A DNA stretch of 64,000 nt, taken from contig JBDKKW010000001.1 in NCBI GenBank assembly GCA_039795895.1, positions 62,001 to 126,000 on the forward strand. The letters are read 5' to 3'. Below the pieces are notes generated by a model. It was given only the letters and a program-made list of their open reading frames with translations. It was not told the origin of the DNA and did not search any database. Source of the DNA: JBBTSQ01 sp039795895. GTDB taxonomy: Bacteria; Patescibacteriota; Minisyncoccia; Phycocordibacterales; JBAYGS01. The translations under genes and the position numbers were made by a program. Below, piece by piece: positions 56,584 through 64,000 of the stretch (position 1 is the stretch's first letter; every line of letters starts with the position of its first letter).

Positions 56584-57627
56584 ATGCATGCAAAAGTAGT
56601 TTTGGCACCTGGCTCGTTACTGGAAAATCATCCTCATCCCCTCAAGGGTCAGGATATTGGCTACGCGGGAGACTTCGCGGTCTTCCTCGATCTGTGGTAC
56701 GCCACTCCTGATTGTGAGCGCAGGCTCGGGTTGCTTCACAGTCTGACTCTCGAGCACGAGTATGATCGTCGGGAGGTGATTCCATTCTTGCTTTTGGTTG
56801 CTGATGGTTTTAAGGACTTGGAAAACTTTCGAGATCCTACGAAGAAGTTTCAGCCTCTCAGTACCGAGTCAAAGCGACTTCGTGGCATGTCCTATGCGGA
56901 GCGTCAACGGATCCTGGCCAAAAAAGCGTTTGCGATCTTGTGTGACCAGCTCTTTGCTGAAGACAAGGAAAATCATCACTACAGTCACGATGTGACACGT
57001 CGGTTCAAGTGGTGGTGGATACTGAATGATTCGCCCATGTTTGACCTCGTTCTGAATTTCTTTCCAGTCGACGATCGTTACGGTAATCTTCGTAATGGAT
57101 ATCGCACGGATACTTCTGAATCGAAGTCGCGCCAAGCCGAGATCGTTTCCAGTTTCTTGTTTGAGTTCGCTCAGGCTGGATGGAAATTTACACGCTTTGG
57201 TGATCGTTGGTGTGATGAAGATGAGGCGATCAAAGCTCGTCTGGTCACTGCGCGTCCGAGGTTTATCGAGATTCTTGATTACCTCAATCAAGTATCGTGG
57301 TTAATCGGCAGACAGCTCGACCCTGAGTCGGTGAAAAAGCTTACCGAGCTTGCTCTCGGTCGGGAAATCCGGCTGCCTCAAGAGAAGGTGGGGTGTGAAA
57401 ATCGCCGGAAGCCCAAGACGCTCGAGGAGGCATTGCTCGGGCATTCTCCCGCCGCAGAGGTACTGATCTTGGATGCCATTTCGGATACTGCGGTTGCCAG
57501 GTTTCAGGCTAGCTACAATGCCTCGGTTGTTGAGCAGGAGGCTGAGACGAGACAGCGTCAACTCGAAGCTCTGGCGAAACAGCAACAAGACCTCGCTGCT
57601 CAAGTTGCTGAACTTGCTGGTGCTTGA
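56584..57627 (+). CDS. Unknown soluble protein with C-terminal coiled coil
   Basis: 347 residues, no signal peptide. Residues 10-250 are mixed with many aromatics (RRFKWWWILNDSPMFDLVLNFF). Residues about 305-345 are Gln/Glu/Ala-rich and helical (QEAETRQRQLEALAKQQQDLAAQVAELAG), a clear coiled coil for oligomerisation. No family is recognised. AAAGG lies before the ATG. Placed next to another unknown with the same promoter type. Confidence 0.6.
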   Translation: MHAKVVLAPGSLLENHPHPLKGQDIGYAGDFAVFLDLWYATPDCERRLGLLHSLTLEHEYDRREVIPFLLLVADGFKDLENFRDPTKKFQPLSTESKRLRGMSYAERQRILAKKAFAILCDQLFAEDKENHHYSHDVTRRFKWWWILNDSPMFDLVLNFFPVDDRYGNLRNGYRTDTSESKSRQAEIVSSFLFEFAQAGWKFTRFGDRWCDEDEAIKARLVTARPRFIEILDYLNQVSWLIGRQLDPESVKKLTELALGREIRLPQEKVGCENRRKPKTLEEALLGHSPAAEVLILDAISDTAVARFQASYNASVVEQEAETRQRQLEALAKQQQDLAAQVAELAGA

Positions 57628-57650
57628 GCCTGATTGACTGTTCTTTACAC

Positions 57651-57683
57651 AAAACCCTGTGCGTTTATGCACAGGGTTTTTTC
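57651..57683 (+). terminator. Terminator
   Basis: AAAACCCTGTGC/GCACAGGGTTTT followed by TT. Confidence 0.9.
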
Positions 57684-57718
57684 TATTCTTTGCTCTACTA
57701 TAAACTAATGACTATTAA

Positions 57719-59233
57719 CTAAATGAGACTTTTTCCCGTCATCCCTTGTGGCTTTGGAACGGCAAGAAGTTGTAAGATAGTCGGAGCGATATCTGAGAGT
57801 CCGCCATTTTTCACAGTGACATCGTGACTAGTCACTATTGCCGGTACCGGGTTGATAGTATGGGCGGTGTGCGGACGACCTTCTTCGTCGATGTTGGTCT
57901 CGGCATTGCCGTGGTCAGCAGTGATAAAAGCAACTCCGTGCTTTGCGGTGAGTGCATCGATTACGCGCTTCAATTGCTTGTCGACTTCTTCGAGGGCGAT
58001 GATAATTGCGGGAACATTTGCGGTGTGACCCACCATATCTGGGTTGGCAAAGTTGATGAAGATAAAATCAGTGCCAACATTTATTTCCTCGATTGCCTTG
58101 TCAGCAATCCCTTCAGCTCGCATCTTTGGTGCAAGGTCGTGAGTCGGCACATCTTTGTGACTATCAAGTAAGATATGTTTTTCACCAATGTACGGTTCTT
58201 CTCGTCCACCGTTTAAAAAGTAGGTAGCGTGAGGGAATTTTTCTGTCTCGGCAATGTGGGCCTGGGTAAGACCCGCTTTTGAAATCTCGGCCGCGAGAGT
58301 CGTCTCGATTTTGGAAGGAGGAAAGGCGACGAGGCATTTGAATTCGCTTGAGTATTCGGTCAGTGTGGCAAAACAAACATTTTCTTGTGCCTGCTTTTCG
58401 AGCATTTTCTGCGAGAGCATACGAGCACGGTCAGCACGGAAGTTGAAGAACAGTACGGCATCATTCTTCTCGATAGCACAGCCTGTGCCGGTATCTCCAA
58501 GGCAGACAATCGGCTCAAGTAACTCATCTTTTTTGCCGGTCTTGTAGAGTGTATCGAGATACGCAGATGGTTTGAGGGTACACACATTGCCTTTACACTC
58601 AAACATGGCTTCTTCAGCTTTTTTGAGGCGATCCCAGTTGTTATCACGATCCATCGCATAGAATCGTCCGGACATGGTAGCGATGAAGCCAATACCAATT
58701 TCGGAAAGTTTTTCTTCGAGTGCTTTAACATAGGTCGATGCACTCTGCGGTGGAGTGTCTCGTCCATCGGTAAAGAGGTGGATGGCAAGCTTTTTGATAC
58801 CAGCTTCTTTGGCTAGTCGCAAAAAGGCATAGAGATGCTCCTGGTGGCTGTGTACACCGCCGTCCGAGAGCAGGCCTTGGACATGAAGAATGGAATTATT
58901 TTCTTTAACGTGGTCAAAGAGTGCCTTGAACGCAGGATTTTTGGCAAACTCACCAGAGTCGATGGCTTTGCCGATACGGACAAGGTCGGTGTCGATGACT
59001 TTTCCTGCACCGATGGTCATGTGTCCGACTTCGCTATTTCCCATCTGACCTTCGGGAAGACCGACGGCGAGACCGGATGCTTTGAGAAGTGAGTGTGGAT
59101 AGGTTTTCCAAAGTGAATCAAAGAAGGGGACTTTGGCTTGTGCGATGGCGTTATTTTTTTTATCTTCGCGATAGCCCCAGCCATCGAGGACAATGAGCGC
59201 GACCTGCATATTTTTGTGTGTACCGGTTTTCAT
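57719..59233 (-). CDS. gpmI: 2,3-bisphosphoglycerate-independent phosphoglycerate mutase
   Basis: 504 residues, normal length. It interconverts 3- and 2-phosphoglycerate in lower glycolysis and needs two Mn ions. It has LDGWGYRED (first metal Asp), the phosphoserine loop QMGNSEVGH, HLFTDGRDTPPQS, NFRADRAR, and the C-terminal metal site FANPDMVGHT ... TADHGNAE. TAGAAT on the minus strand (59247-59242) lies 8 nt before ATG 59233. Enolase, the next pathway step, lies about 0.5 kb away in the same direction with its own promoter region. Confidence 0.96.
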   Translation of the reverse strand: MKTGTHKNMQVALIVLDGWGYREDKKNNAIAQAKVPFFDSLWKTYPHSLLKASGLAVGLPEGQMGNSEVGHMTIGAGKVIDTDLVRIGKAIDSGEFAKNPAFKALFDHVKENNSILHVQGLLSDGGVHSHQEHLYAFLRLAKEAGIKKLAIHLFTDGRDTPPQSASTYVKALEEKLSEIGIGFIATMSGRFYAMDRDNNWDRLKKAEEAMFECKGNVCTLKPSAYLDTLYKTGKKDELLEPIVCLGDTGTGCAIEKNDAVLFFNFRADRARMLSQKMLEKQAQENVCFATLTEYSSEFKCLVAFPPSKIETTLAAEISKAGLTQAHIAETEKFPHATYFLNGGREEPYIGEKHILLDSHKDVPTHDLAPKMRAEGIADKAIEEINVGTDFIFINFANPDMVGHTANVPAIIIALEEVDKQLKRVIDALTAKHGVAFITADHGNAETNIDEEGRPHTAHTINPVPAIVTSHDVTVKNGGLSDIAPTILQLLAVPKPQGMTGKSLI

Positions 59234-59270
59234 AGATGACTATTCTATCACATAGGTTCATGTAAAGAAA

Positions 59271-59293
59271 AAGCCTCCGAGAGTCGGAGGCTT
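59271..59293 (-). terminator. Terminator of the next minus-strand gene
   Basis: AAGCCTCCGA/TCGGAGGCTT, loop GAG; T run on the minus strand. Confidence 0.85.
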
Positions 59294-59306
59294 GGCTACT
59301 GAATCG

Positions 59307-59642
59307 CTAGGGGATTAAGCCGTAGGCGATAAAGGTGATTTCGACTGGCGACCACTCCAACACCAATTCATCTGTAGTGTTCTTAGCCTTGAGATGCTTT
59401 GTGACATACGCTCGACAGTCAATATGGGTTGAGTGTCCAAAGAAGTGTGGATTACCGCCAAGATAGGTAGACCTCGGCTCAAATTTGGTATCATCCCAAC
59501 AGAGACCAAAGCTCGGGTGGGGAACGGCGGTATCCGTCATGTATTCGATGATAAAAATACCGTCGGTCAATCTCCAGATTTTTTCAATGCGAGAGAAACG
59601 TTTGACCAAATGTAGGAGGGGGTTATCCAAGGGCTTTTTCAT
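59307..59642 (-). CDS. Unknown small protein between gpmI and eno
   Basis: 111 residues, soluble, aromatic-rich (FSRIEKIWRLTDGIFIIEYMTD; HPSFGLCWDDTKFEPRSTYLGGNPHFFGHSTHIDCRAYV). Beta-type sequence; no known family. It is not co-transcribed with its neighbours: a promoter lies at 59678-59705, a strong terminator precedes it and another follows. Nothing links it to glycolysis except position. Confidence 0.55.
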   Translation of the reverse strand: MKKPLDNPLLHLVKRFSRIEKIWRLTDGIFIIEYMTDTAVPHPSFGLCWDDTKFEPRSTYLGGNPHFFGHSTHIDCRAYVTKHLKAKNTTDELVLEWSPVEITFIAYGLIP

Positions 59643-59677
59643 ATGCGTTGAATTTTTTAACAGGACAGTCTATGTTT

Positions 59678-59705
59678 ACTATAGCCGATTGTCTTGAAAA
59701 AGCAA
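59678..59705 (-). promoter_or_regulatory. Promoter inside the eno terminator
   Basis: Minus strand: TTGCTT (59705-59700), 16 bp, TATAGT (59683-59678). Its -35 lies in the T-rich tail of the eno terminator hairpin. Confidence 0.5.
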
Positions 59706-59742
59706 AACCTCGCGCGACGTAGTCGCGCGAGGTTTTGCTTTT
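59697..59742 (-). terminator. Terminator of eno
   Basis: A stem of about 21 bp (arm contains GCAAAACCTCGCGCGAC), loop GTA. Confidence 0.92.
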
Positions 59743-59748
59743 GTATCG

Positions 59749-61041
59749 TTATGCTTTAAACGCCGATTTGCCTGGGTACACTGCTTTTTTACCTAGTGAC
59801 TCTTCGATGCGAAGAAGTTGATTGTATTTTGCTACACGGTCAGAGCGAGACAATGAGCCGGTTTTGATCTGGCCAGTGCCAGTACCCACCACAAAGTCTG
59901 CGATGGTGGTGTCTTCAGTCTCGCCAGAGCGGTGAGAGATGATTGATGTGTATCCTGCTTTTTTTGCCATCACCACAGCGTCGATGGTTTCTGAGACTGT
60001 GCCGATTTGGTTGAGCTTGATCAAAATAGAATTCGCGATATTTTTCTCGATGCCCGTCTTTAGACGCTCGATGTTGGTCACAAAGAGATCGTCACCAACA
60101 ATCTGTACCTTTTTGCCAAGTTTCTTGGTAAGTAGTGCATAGCCGTCCCAATCATCTTCTGAAAGTCCATCTTCAATAGAAATAATCGGATATTTTGCAC
60201 ACCATGCTACATACATGTCGGTGAGTTCTGCCGAAGTAAGTGTTTTGTTTTCGCTCGCGAGGAAGTATTTACCATCTTTGTAGAGCTCGGTCGCTGCGCA
60301 GTCGAGTGCGATGCCGATTTCTTTGCCCGGCTTGTAACCAGCTTTGACGATAGCTTCCATAATTACCTCAAGTGCTGATTCATTTTTACCAAGTGACGGC
60401 GCAAATCCTCCTTCGTCACCGACAGTCGTTGCGAGTCCGCGATCGTGGAGAATCCGTTTTAAGGTGTGGAAAATCTCAGAGCCGGCGCGGAGTGCGTCAG
60501 AAAAAGACTTGAGACCAACTGGCATAATCATAAATTCCTGGAAGTCGGTTGATTTTTCTGCGTGCTTTCCGCCGTTCAAGATGTTCATCATCGGCACGGG
60601 GAGGCGGATCGGATTTTTGGTCTTTGCGATCTGGCTGAAATATTTCCAGAGCGGAATATTTTTTGACTTCGCGACCGCGTGGGAGAAAGCCATTGAGACA
60701 CCGAGAATAGCATTGGCACCGAGCTTGCCCTTATTTGGAGTGCCGTCGAGTGCGATCAATGCATTATCGAGTAAGCGCTGGTCGAAGGTAGTACCTTTCT
60801 TGGTGATAGCTTTTGAGATGAGGGTGTTTACATTTGCTACGGCGGTCTTCACTCCTTTACCCAAGAAGCGATTTTTGTCTCCGTCGCGGAGCTCTACTGC
60901 TTCGTGGCTACCTGTAGATGCGCCACTTGGTACCGCAGAGCGACCAAATGAGCCATCAGAAAGAGTAATATCGACTTCGACTGTCGGATTGCCTCGGGAG
61001 TCAATGATTTCCCGCGCAAGAACCTTTTTAATAGTGTGCAT
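59749..61041 (-). CDS. eno: Enolase
   Basis: 430 residues. It dehydrates 2-phosphoglycerate to phosphoenolpyruvate. It has AREIIDSRGNPTVEVD, SGASTGSHEAVELRD, the FQEFMIMPVG signature, GDEGGFAPSL, the metal Asp/Glu ligands in SIEDGLSEDDWDGY and VGDDLFVTN, LIKLNQIGTVSET with the catalytic Lys, and SHRSGETEDTTIADF. TATACT lies about 31 nt upstream, giving a short leader without a clear Shine-Dalgarno. Confidence 0.97.
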   Translation of the reverse strand: MHTIKKVLAREIIDSRGNPTVEVDITLSDGSFGRSAVPSGASTGSHEAVELRDGDKNRFLGKGVKTAVANVNTLISKAITKKGTTFDQRLLDNALIALDGTPNKGKLGANAILGVSMAFSHAVAKSKNIPLWKYFSQIAKTKNPIRLPVPMMNILNGGKHAEKSTDFQEFMIMPVGLKSFSDALRAGSEIFHTLKRILHDRGLATTVGDEGGFAPSLGKNESALEVIMEAIVKAGYKPGKEIGIALDCAATELYKDGKYFLASENKTLTSAELTDMYVAWCAKYPIISIEDGLSEDDWDGYALLTKKLGKKVQIVGDDLFVTNIERLKTGIEKNIANSILIKLNQIGTVSETIDAVVMAKKAGYTSIISHRSGETEDTTIADFVVGTGTGQIKTGSLSRSDRVAKYNQLLRIEESLGKKAVYPGKSAFKA

Positions 61042-61169
61042 TTTTGTTTGTAAATAATTAAAGATGAGAAAATAGTATACGGCTTTTGAGGAGGAAGAGC
61101 TACTTGATGTTTGGGGGAGTGACTCGTATAATATGGAGTATTAGATAGTAATAATTATTTCCTAATTGT

Positions 61170-61568
61170 ATGGTTAAAATCACTCAATATAAGAATACCG
61201 ATCTCGGACTCTTCTTGGTCCGACTCGGTATTGCACTCGTTTTTATTATTCACGGTTGGATGAAGCTTTCGGATATGACAGGTACTATTAAGTTTTTTAC
61301 TGAAATGCTTCATGTTGGAGCGTTTTGGGCGTATGTGGTGTCTGCGGTAGAATTTTTGGGTGGTCTATCGATGCTCTTGGGAGTGTGGACCTATTGGTTT
61401 GGAGTATTGCTTGCGATCAATATGGTGTTTGCGATTGTGCTCGTGAAGATTGGTAAAGGTTTTGCTGGCGGATACGAATTCGACCTTTTGCTTTTGCTTG
61501 CGTCACTTGCGATTGCGACGGTGGGTCCGGGGAAGTATACGGCGGAGAGTGTGATGCCGAAGAAATAA
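61170..61568 (+). CDS. DoxX-family membrane protein
   Basis: 132 residues, four hydrophobic segments. The N-terminus FLVRLGIALVFIIHGWMKLSD is the DoxX signature. The family is linked to redox or thiol homeostasis in the membrane; function here is unknown. A promoter TTGATG (61104-61109), 17 bp, TATAAT (61127-61132) gives a leader of about 30 nt. Confidence 0.88.
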   Translation: MVKITQYKNTDLGLFLVRLGIALVFIIHGWMKLSDMTGTIKFFTEMLHVGAFWAYVVSAVEFLGGLSMLLGVWTYWFGVLLAINMVFAIVLVKIGKGFAGGYEFDLLLLLASLAIATVGPGKYTAESVMPKK

Positions 61569-61607
61569 TAGACGGAAGATTACAGACAAAAGACACTAGA
61601 CCAGAAG

Positions 61608-61646
61608 AAAATCCCCCGAAATTGTAAAGCAATTTCGGGGGATTTT
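61608..61646 (+). terminator. Terminator of the DoxX gene
   Basis: A 17-bp perfect stem (arm AAAATCCCCCGAAATTG). Confidence 0.9.
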
Positions 61647-61686
61647 AAAGCATGACTCACACCTTTAATGCGAGTCATGCTTTTAC
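61647..61686 (+). terminator. Second, tandem terminator
   Basis: AAAGCATGACTC (61647-61658) pairs with GAGTCATGCTTT (61672-61683), then T. Confidence 0.8.
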
Positions 61687-61735
61687 GTGGCGCCTGTGTA
61701 TATAGAGCTCTATTTCAGGGTTTTTGTAAAAGTAC

Positions 61736-61764
61736 TTGACTTTTTATATCAATTGGTATATAAT
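61736..61764 (+). promoter_or_regulatory. Consensus promoter of small membrane gene
   Basis: TTGACT (61736-61741), 17-bp spacer, TATAAT (61759-61764). Confidence 0.85.
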
Positions 61765-61835
61765 ACAACATAGAAAGTATGGACTCAACCAACAGACTGC
61801 TCACGCAGATCTGCCATACGAACGAAAGGTTCTTT

Positions 61836-61973
61836 ATGAAAACGATTATGAGGGCGACGACTCTCTGTTTCGGATTTATCGGTGGAGCTTTAATCGCGAA
61901 TGGCTGTTGTGCCTTTGCGGTAATTCCCATCATCGTTGGTCTCATGGGGGTATACACCCTCACCAACAAGTAA
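61836..61973 (+). CDS. Tiny membrane protein (45 residues)
   Basis: It starts MKTIMRATTLCFGFIGGALI, then NGCCAFAVIPIIVGLMGVYTL and NK. Essentially one hydrophobic hairpin or long helix with three cysteines. ATG 61836 is set by GAAAGG 7 nt upstream; an in-frame ATG at 61779 lies near the transcription start and lacks a ribosome site. Near-consensus promoter and an adjacent terminator show that it is a dedicated transcription unit. No family recognised. Confidence 0.65.
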   Translation: MKTIMRATTLCFGFIGGALIANGCCAFAVIPIIVGLMGVYTLTNK

Positions 61974-61986
61974 TCAATTTTATCCC

Positions 61987-62022
61987 AAAACCGCCCCGAG
62001 GCATCTCGGAGCGGTTTTTTCT
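61987..62022 (+). terminator. Terminator of the tiny membrane gene
   Basis: AAAACCGC-CCGAG pairs with CTCGG-GCGGTTTT, then TT. Confidence 0.9.
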
Positions 62023-62070
62023 TTTTCTGGTCTATCTTGCTCTCTTGCTGACTTGTCTTCTTATCTTCCC

Positions 62071-62787
62071 TTAGGTTGTGCTCACCGGTGCCTTCTTAAT
62101 CATCTCGATAACCTTGTCCATATCGTCAGTGATTGTGTAGAGGTCGCGGTCTTCTGGGTTTATTGCGTGATGATTCTCAAGAATATTTTTCTTGATGAAG
62201 CCGTCGAGTGGTCGCCAGAAATCTTCGCCTACGAGAATAATCGGCATATGTGGGATCTTGTGTGTCTGAATGAGGGTAATAATTTCAAAAAATTCGTCCA
62301 TGGTGCCAAATCCGCCAGGGAAGAAGACGTATGCTTCTGCCGCAAAAGACATGACTACTTTTCGAGCGAAGAAGTGATGAAATTCGAGTGAATCTTTGAC
62401 GTATGGGTTTGATGCCTGCTCTTTGGGGAGTTGGATAAGGATGCCGACAGAGTCTCCACCGGCTTCGCTTGCCCCACGATTACCAGCTTCCATAATACCG
62501 GGTCCGCCACCAGTGACGATAGCATAGTGAAGCTCGTCGACGATGCGTTGAGCGAGTGAGCGGGCTTGTTCGTAGTGGATATTTCCTTCAGAGATACGTG
62601 CTGATCCAAAAAAAGTAACTGATCGAGGATATTTGCGAATGAATGCGAAGCCGTTTGCGAACTCTTCGGCGATGGTGGCGAGGCGTTTTTGTTCAGTCTC
62701 ACGTAGTCCGTCCATCATTTTTTTAAAATGGATGGGGGTAATAGGGAGTTTATGTTCAGGAACATTGATCTGTGATTTTTTGTGCAT
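62071..62787 (-). CDS. LOG-family protein (cytokinin-type phosphoribohydrolase)
   Basis: 238 residues. TFFGSARISEG, VTGGGPGIMEAGNRGA and the signature PGGFGTMDEFFEI define the LOG family (old name lysine decarboxylase-like). Members cleave ribose-5-phosphate from nucleoside 5'-monophosphates, including cytokinin precursors. The cell also encodes MiaA, whose product class (isopentenyl-adenosine) is one source of such nucleotides, but a link is only a guess. Confidence 0.9.
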   Translation of the reverse strand: MHKKSQINVPEHKLPITPIHFKKMMDGLRETEQKRLATIAEEFANGFAFIRKYPRSVTFFGSARISEGNIHYEQARSLAQRIVDELHYAIVTGGGPGIMEAGNRGASEAGGDSVGILIQLPKEQASNPYVKDSLEFHHFFARKVVMSFAAEAYVFFPGGFGTMDEFFEIITLIQTHKIPHMPIILVGEDFWRPLDGFIKKNILENHHAINPEDRDLYTITDDMDKVIEMIKKAPVSTT

Positions 62788-62858
62788 AGGTGTATTGTAA
62801 TTGAGTGTGGATACTGAAGCAAGCTGGGCGGTGTCTTGGGTGTGTTATACTTTTGTAT

Positions 62859-63026
62859 ATGTTAAAAAATAAAAAAGAACAACTAGCGGTGGTGTGTGCA
62901 ATTTTCGCTGCGATACTGATTTTTGTTATCGGACGATTCTATTGGTACCAGTCTGAAGCCCTTGATGCAAATCAGGCTGGGACGGCTACACAGGGAGTAG
63001 ATGTGGATGGAGGCTTGGATCACTAG
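62859..63026 (+). CDS. Small single-pass membrane protein
   Basis: 55 residues. LKNKKEQLAVVCAIFAAILIFVIGRFYWYQ gives a cytosolic Lys-rich start and one helix (about 8-26). The outside tail is acidic/Gly-rich (TQGVDVDGGLDH). TATACT (62846-62851) lies 7 nt before the ATG, leaderless style. Followed by a very stable hairpin. Function unknown. Confidence 0.6.
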   Translation: MLKNKKEQLAVVCAIFAAILIFVIGRFYWYQSEALDANQAGTATQGVDVDGGLDH

Positions 63027-63068
63027 ACGACAGAGTACAGACAACAGACACTAGACGGAAAAAGAAAG

Positions 63069-63106
63069 AAAAAGAGGGGGGCGCCTACGGCGCCCCCCTC
63101 TTTTAT
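63069..63106 (+). terminator. Terminator
   Basis: AAAAGAGGGGGGCGCC/GGCGCCCCCCTCTTTT, loop TAC, then ATT. Confidence 0.9.
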
Positions 63107-63173
63107 TATTGTATTATTTTGATATTCTGCTATTTCTGTGTCTTCTTTTCTGATTTATGCTACTGTACTGTCT

Positions 63174-64000
63174 ATGTCCGCTATTTCATTTGAGATCCAA
63201 AAAAAGCTCGAAGGTACCCTTGCTCGAGCAGGGAAAATACAGACTCCACACGGCGCTATCAATACGCCAGCTTTTATCGTGGTGGGTACCAAGGCAACGG
63301 TCAAAGCACTCACTCCTGAACAAGTGAAAGACTTGGGTGCACAAGCAGTACTTGCTAATACCTATCACCTCTATCTCGAGCCGGGGGAAAAGATTATGCG
63401 AGCATCGGGAGGACTACATAAAATTATGAACTGGACCGGACCAACGTTTACCGACTCGGGCGGTTTCCAGGCTTTTTCACTCGGTGTGGCTTTTGGAAAA
63501 AAGATTAGCAAGCTTTCAAGAGGCGAATCAAACGGTTTTGAGTCGGAAGAAAAAGAAACATCGGTACGAAGTGAGGGTTTGTCTCCAATGGCAAAAATTA
63601 CTGAGGACGGAGTGATGTTTAAATCCTACCGCGATGGCAGTGAGCACTTTTTTTCTCCAGAAAAATCAATGGAGATCCAAAACAACATCGGTGCGGATAT
63701 TATTTTTGCATTTGATGAATGCACTTCACCGACCGCAGACAAGCAGTATCAAAAGGATGCGATGGATCGCACACATCGTTGGGCAAGGCGTTCACTTGAT
63801 AGGCACACCGAGCTTCAGTCAGAAGCAAAAGCGCTTGGGAAATCACCGATTGCACTTTTCGGTGTGGTGCAGGGTGGACGGTTTGAGGATTTACGAGTCG
63901 AGTCCGCTAAAACTATCGGTGCGATGGATTTTGATGGCTTCGGGATTGGAGGATCATTTGATAAACAAGATATTGGTACTGCTGTGTCATGGGTAAATAA
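63174..64000 (+). CDS. tgt: Queuine/archaeosine-type tRNA-guanine transglycosylase, cut at window end
   Basis: 275 codons are visible; the gene runs past the window. It exchanges the wobble guanine of GUN-anticodon tRNAs for a queuosine precursor. Visible are TPAFIVVGTKATVKALTPEQ, ANTYHLYLEPG, TDSGGFQAFSLG (catalytic Asp), FAFDECTSP and GVVQGG. Between SLG and the DGSEHFFSPE segment there is an insertion of about 25-30 residues relative to the common bacterial enzyme. TACTGT (63161-63166) lies 7 nt before the ATG. The C-terminal zinc site is outside the window. Confidence 0.93.
   Translation, partial: MSAISFEIQKKLEGTLARAGKIQTPHGAINTPAFIVVGTKATVKALTPEQVKDLGAQAVLANTYHLYLEPGEKIMRASGGLHKIMNWTGPTFTDSGGFQAFSLGVAFGKKISKLSRGESNGFESEEKETSVRSEGLSPMAKITEDGVMFKSYRDGSEHFFSPEKSMEIQNNIGADIIFAFDECTSPTADKQYQKDAMDRTHRWARRSLDRHTELQSEAKALGKSPIALFGVVQGGRFEDLRVESAKTIGAMDFDGFGIGGSFDKQDIGTAVSWVN

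Noticed and set aside
1..64000. CRISPR array or cas genes
   Set aside because: No regular direct repeats with spacers. The Cas4-like nuclease at 52618 has no cas neighbour and fits AddB/RecB-type nucleases equally well.
1..64000. Alternative genetic code with TGA read as glycine or tryptophan
   Set aside because: TGA ends several well-defined genes at the expected length, e.g. miaA, and conserved domains show no internal TGA.

Overview
The window looks like chromosomal DNA from a Patescibacteria/CPR bacterium, most likely Parcubacteria (Paceibacteria). This is inferred from gene content and was not tested by search. The pointers are many short proteins of unknown function, a 1,592-residue tandem-repeat surface protein ending in a peptidoglycan-binding module and one membrane anchor, a very short DnaX, an isolated CHC2 zinc-finger protein, and small two-helix and Cys-rich membrane proteins. 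TGA acts as stop (for example at the end of miaA), so there is no sign of the TGA=Gly code of Gracilibacteria. I see no phage, transposase, CRISPR or rRNA operon.

Layout. 1-8 kb: a membrane-anchored protein, a lipoprotein, alr, two secreted/membrane unknowns, a hairpin-rich stretch beside tRNA-Leu(CAA), miaA, tRNA-Trp, rpmG and parB. 8-18 kb: CHC2 protein, SPFH protein, topA, two AT-rich membrane genes with paired palindromes, dprA, a paralogue pair, serS and ftsQ. 18-27 kb: dus, a long structured transcript with a small gene inside it, the giant surface protein, dnaX and tRNA-Gln(TTG). 27-37 kb: YdeI-like, NADAR, Nudix, two tiny basic proteins, DUF2914-like, S4, an SPFH/NAD-kinase-like pair, an NrtR-like regulator, a frameshifted gene and a SWIB protein. 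37-46 kb: cold-shock protein, ABC-F, VOC, IMPase-like, BaiN-like flavoprotein, DEAD helicase, prephenate dehydratase and a HAD phosphatase. 46-57.7 kb: ABC exporter, unknowns, an IMPase, a Nudix/PPase-like/PD-(D/E)XK cluster, DedA, DUF456 and two long unknowns. 57.7-64 kb: gpmI, enolase, DoxX, LOG protein and tgt, cut by the window edge.

Two expression styles can be read directly. Most recognisable housekeeping genes have a -10-like hexamer (TATACT, TATAAT, TATTAT, TACTGT and similar) only 6-11 nt before the ATG, with no Shine-Dalgarno, which suggests leaderless mRNAs. A second set, mostly unknown or envelope-related, has a full TTGACA-N16/17-TATAAT type promoter, a leader of tens to hundreds of nucleotides, an AAAGG-type Shine-Dalgarno and its own strong terminator.

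The most unusual signal is structured non-coding DNA just after genes. Four elements of 119-147 bp follow the stop codons of parB, ftsQ, the SWIB gene and the DEAD helicase. They share a short internal core, but each has different outer arms that complement the 3' end of its own host gene. A related arrangement next to tRNA-Leu holds two tandem units in which the tRNA 3' end is mirrored around unrelated hairpins.
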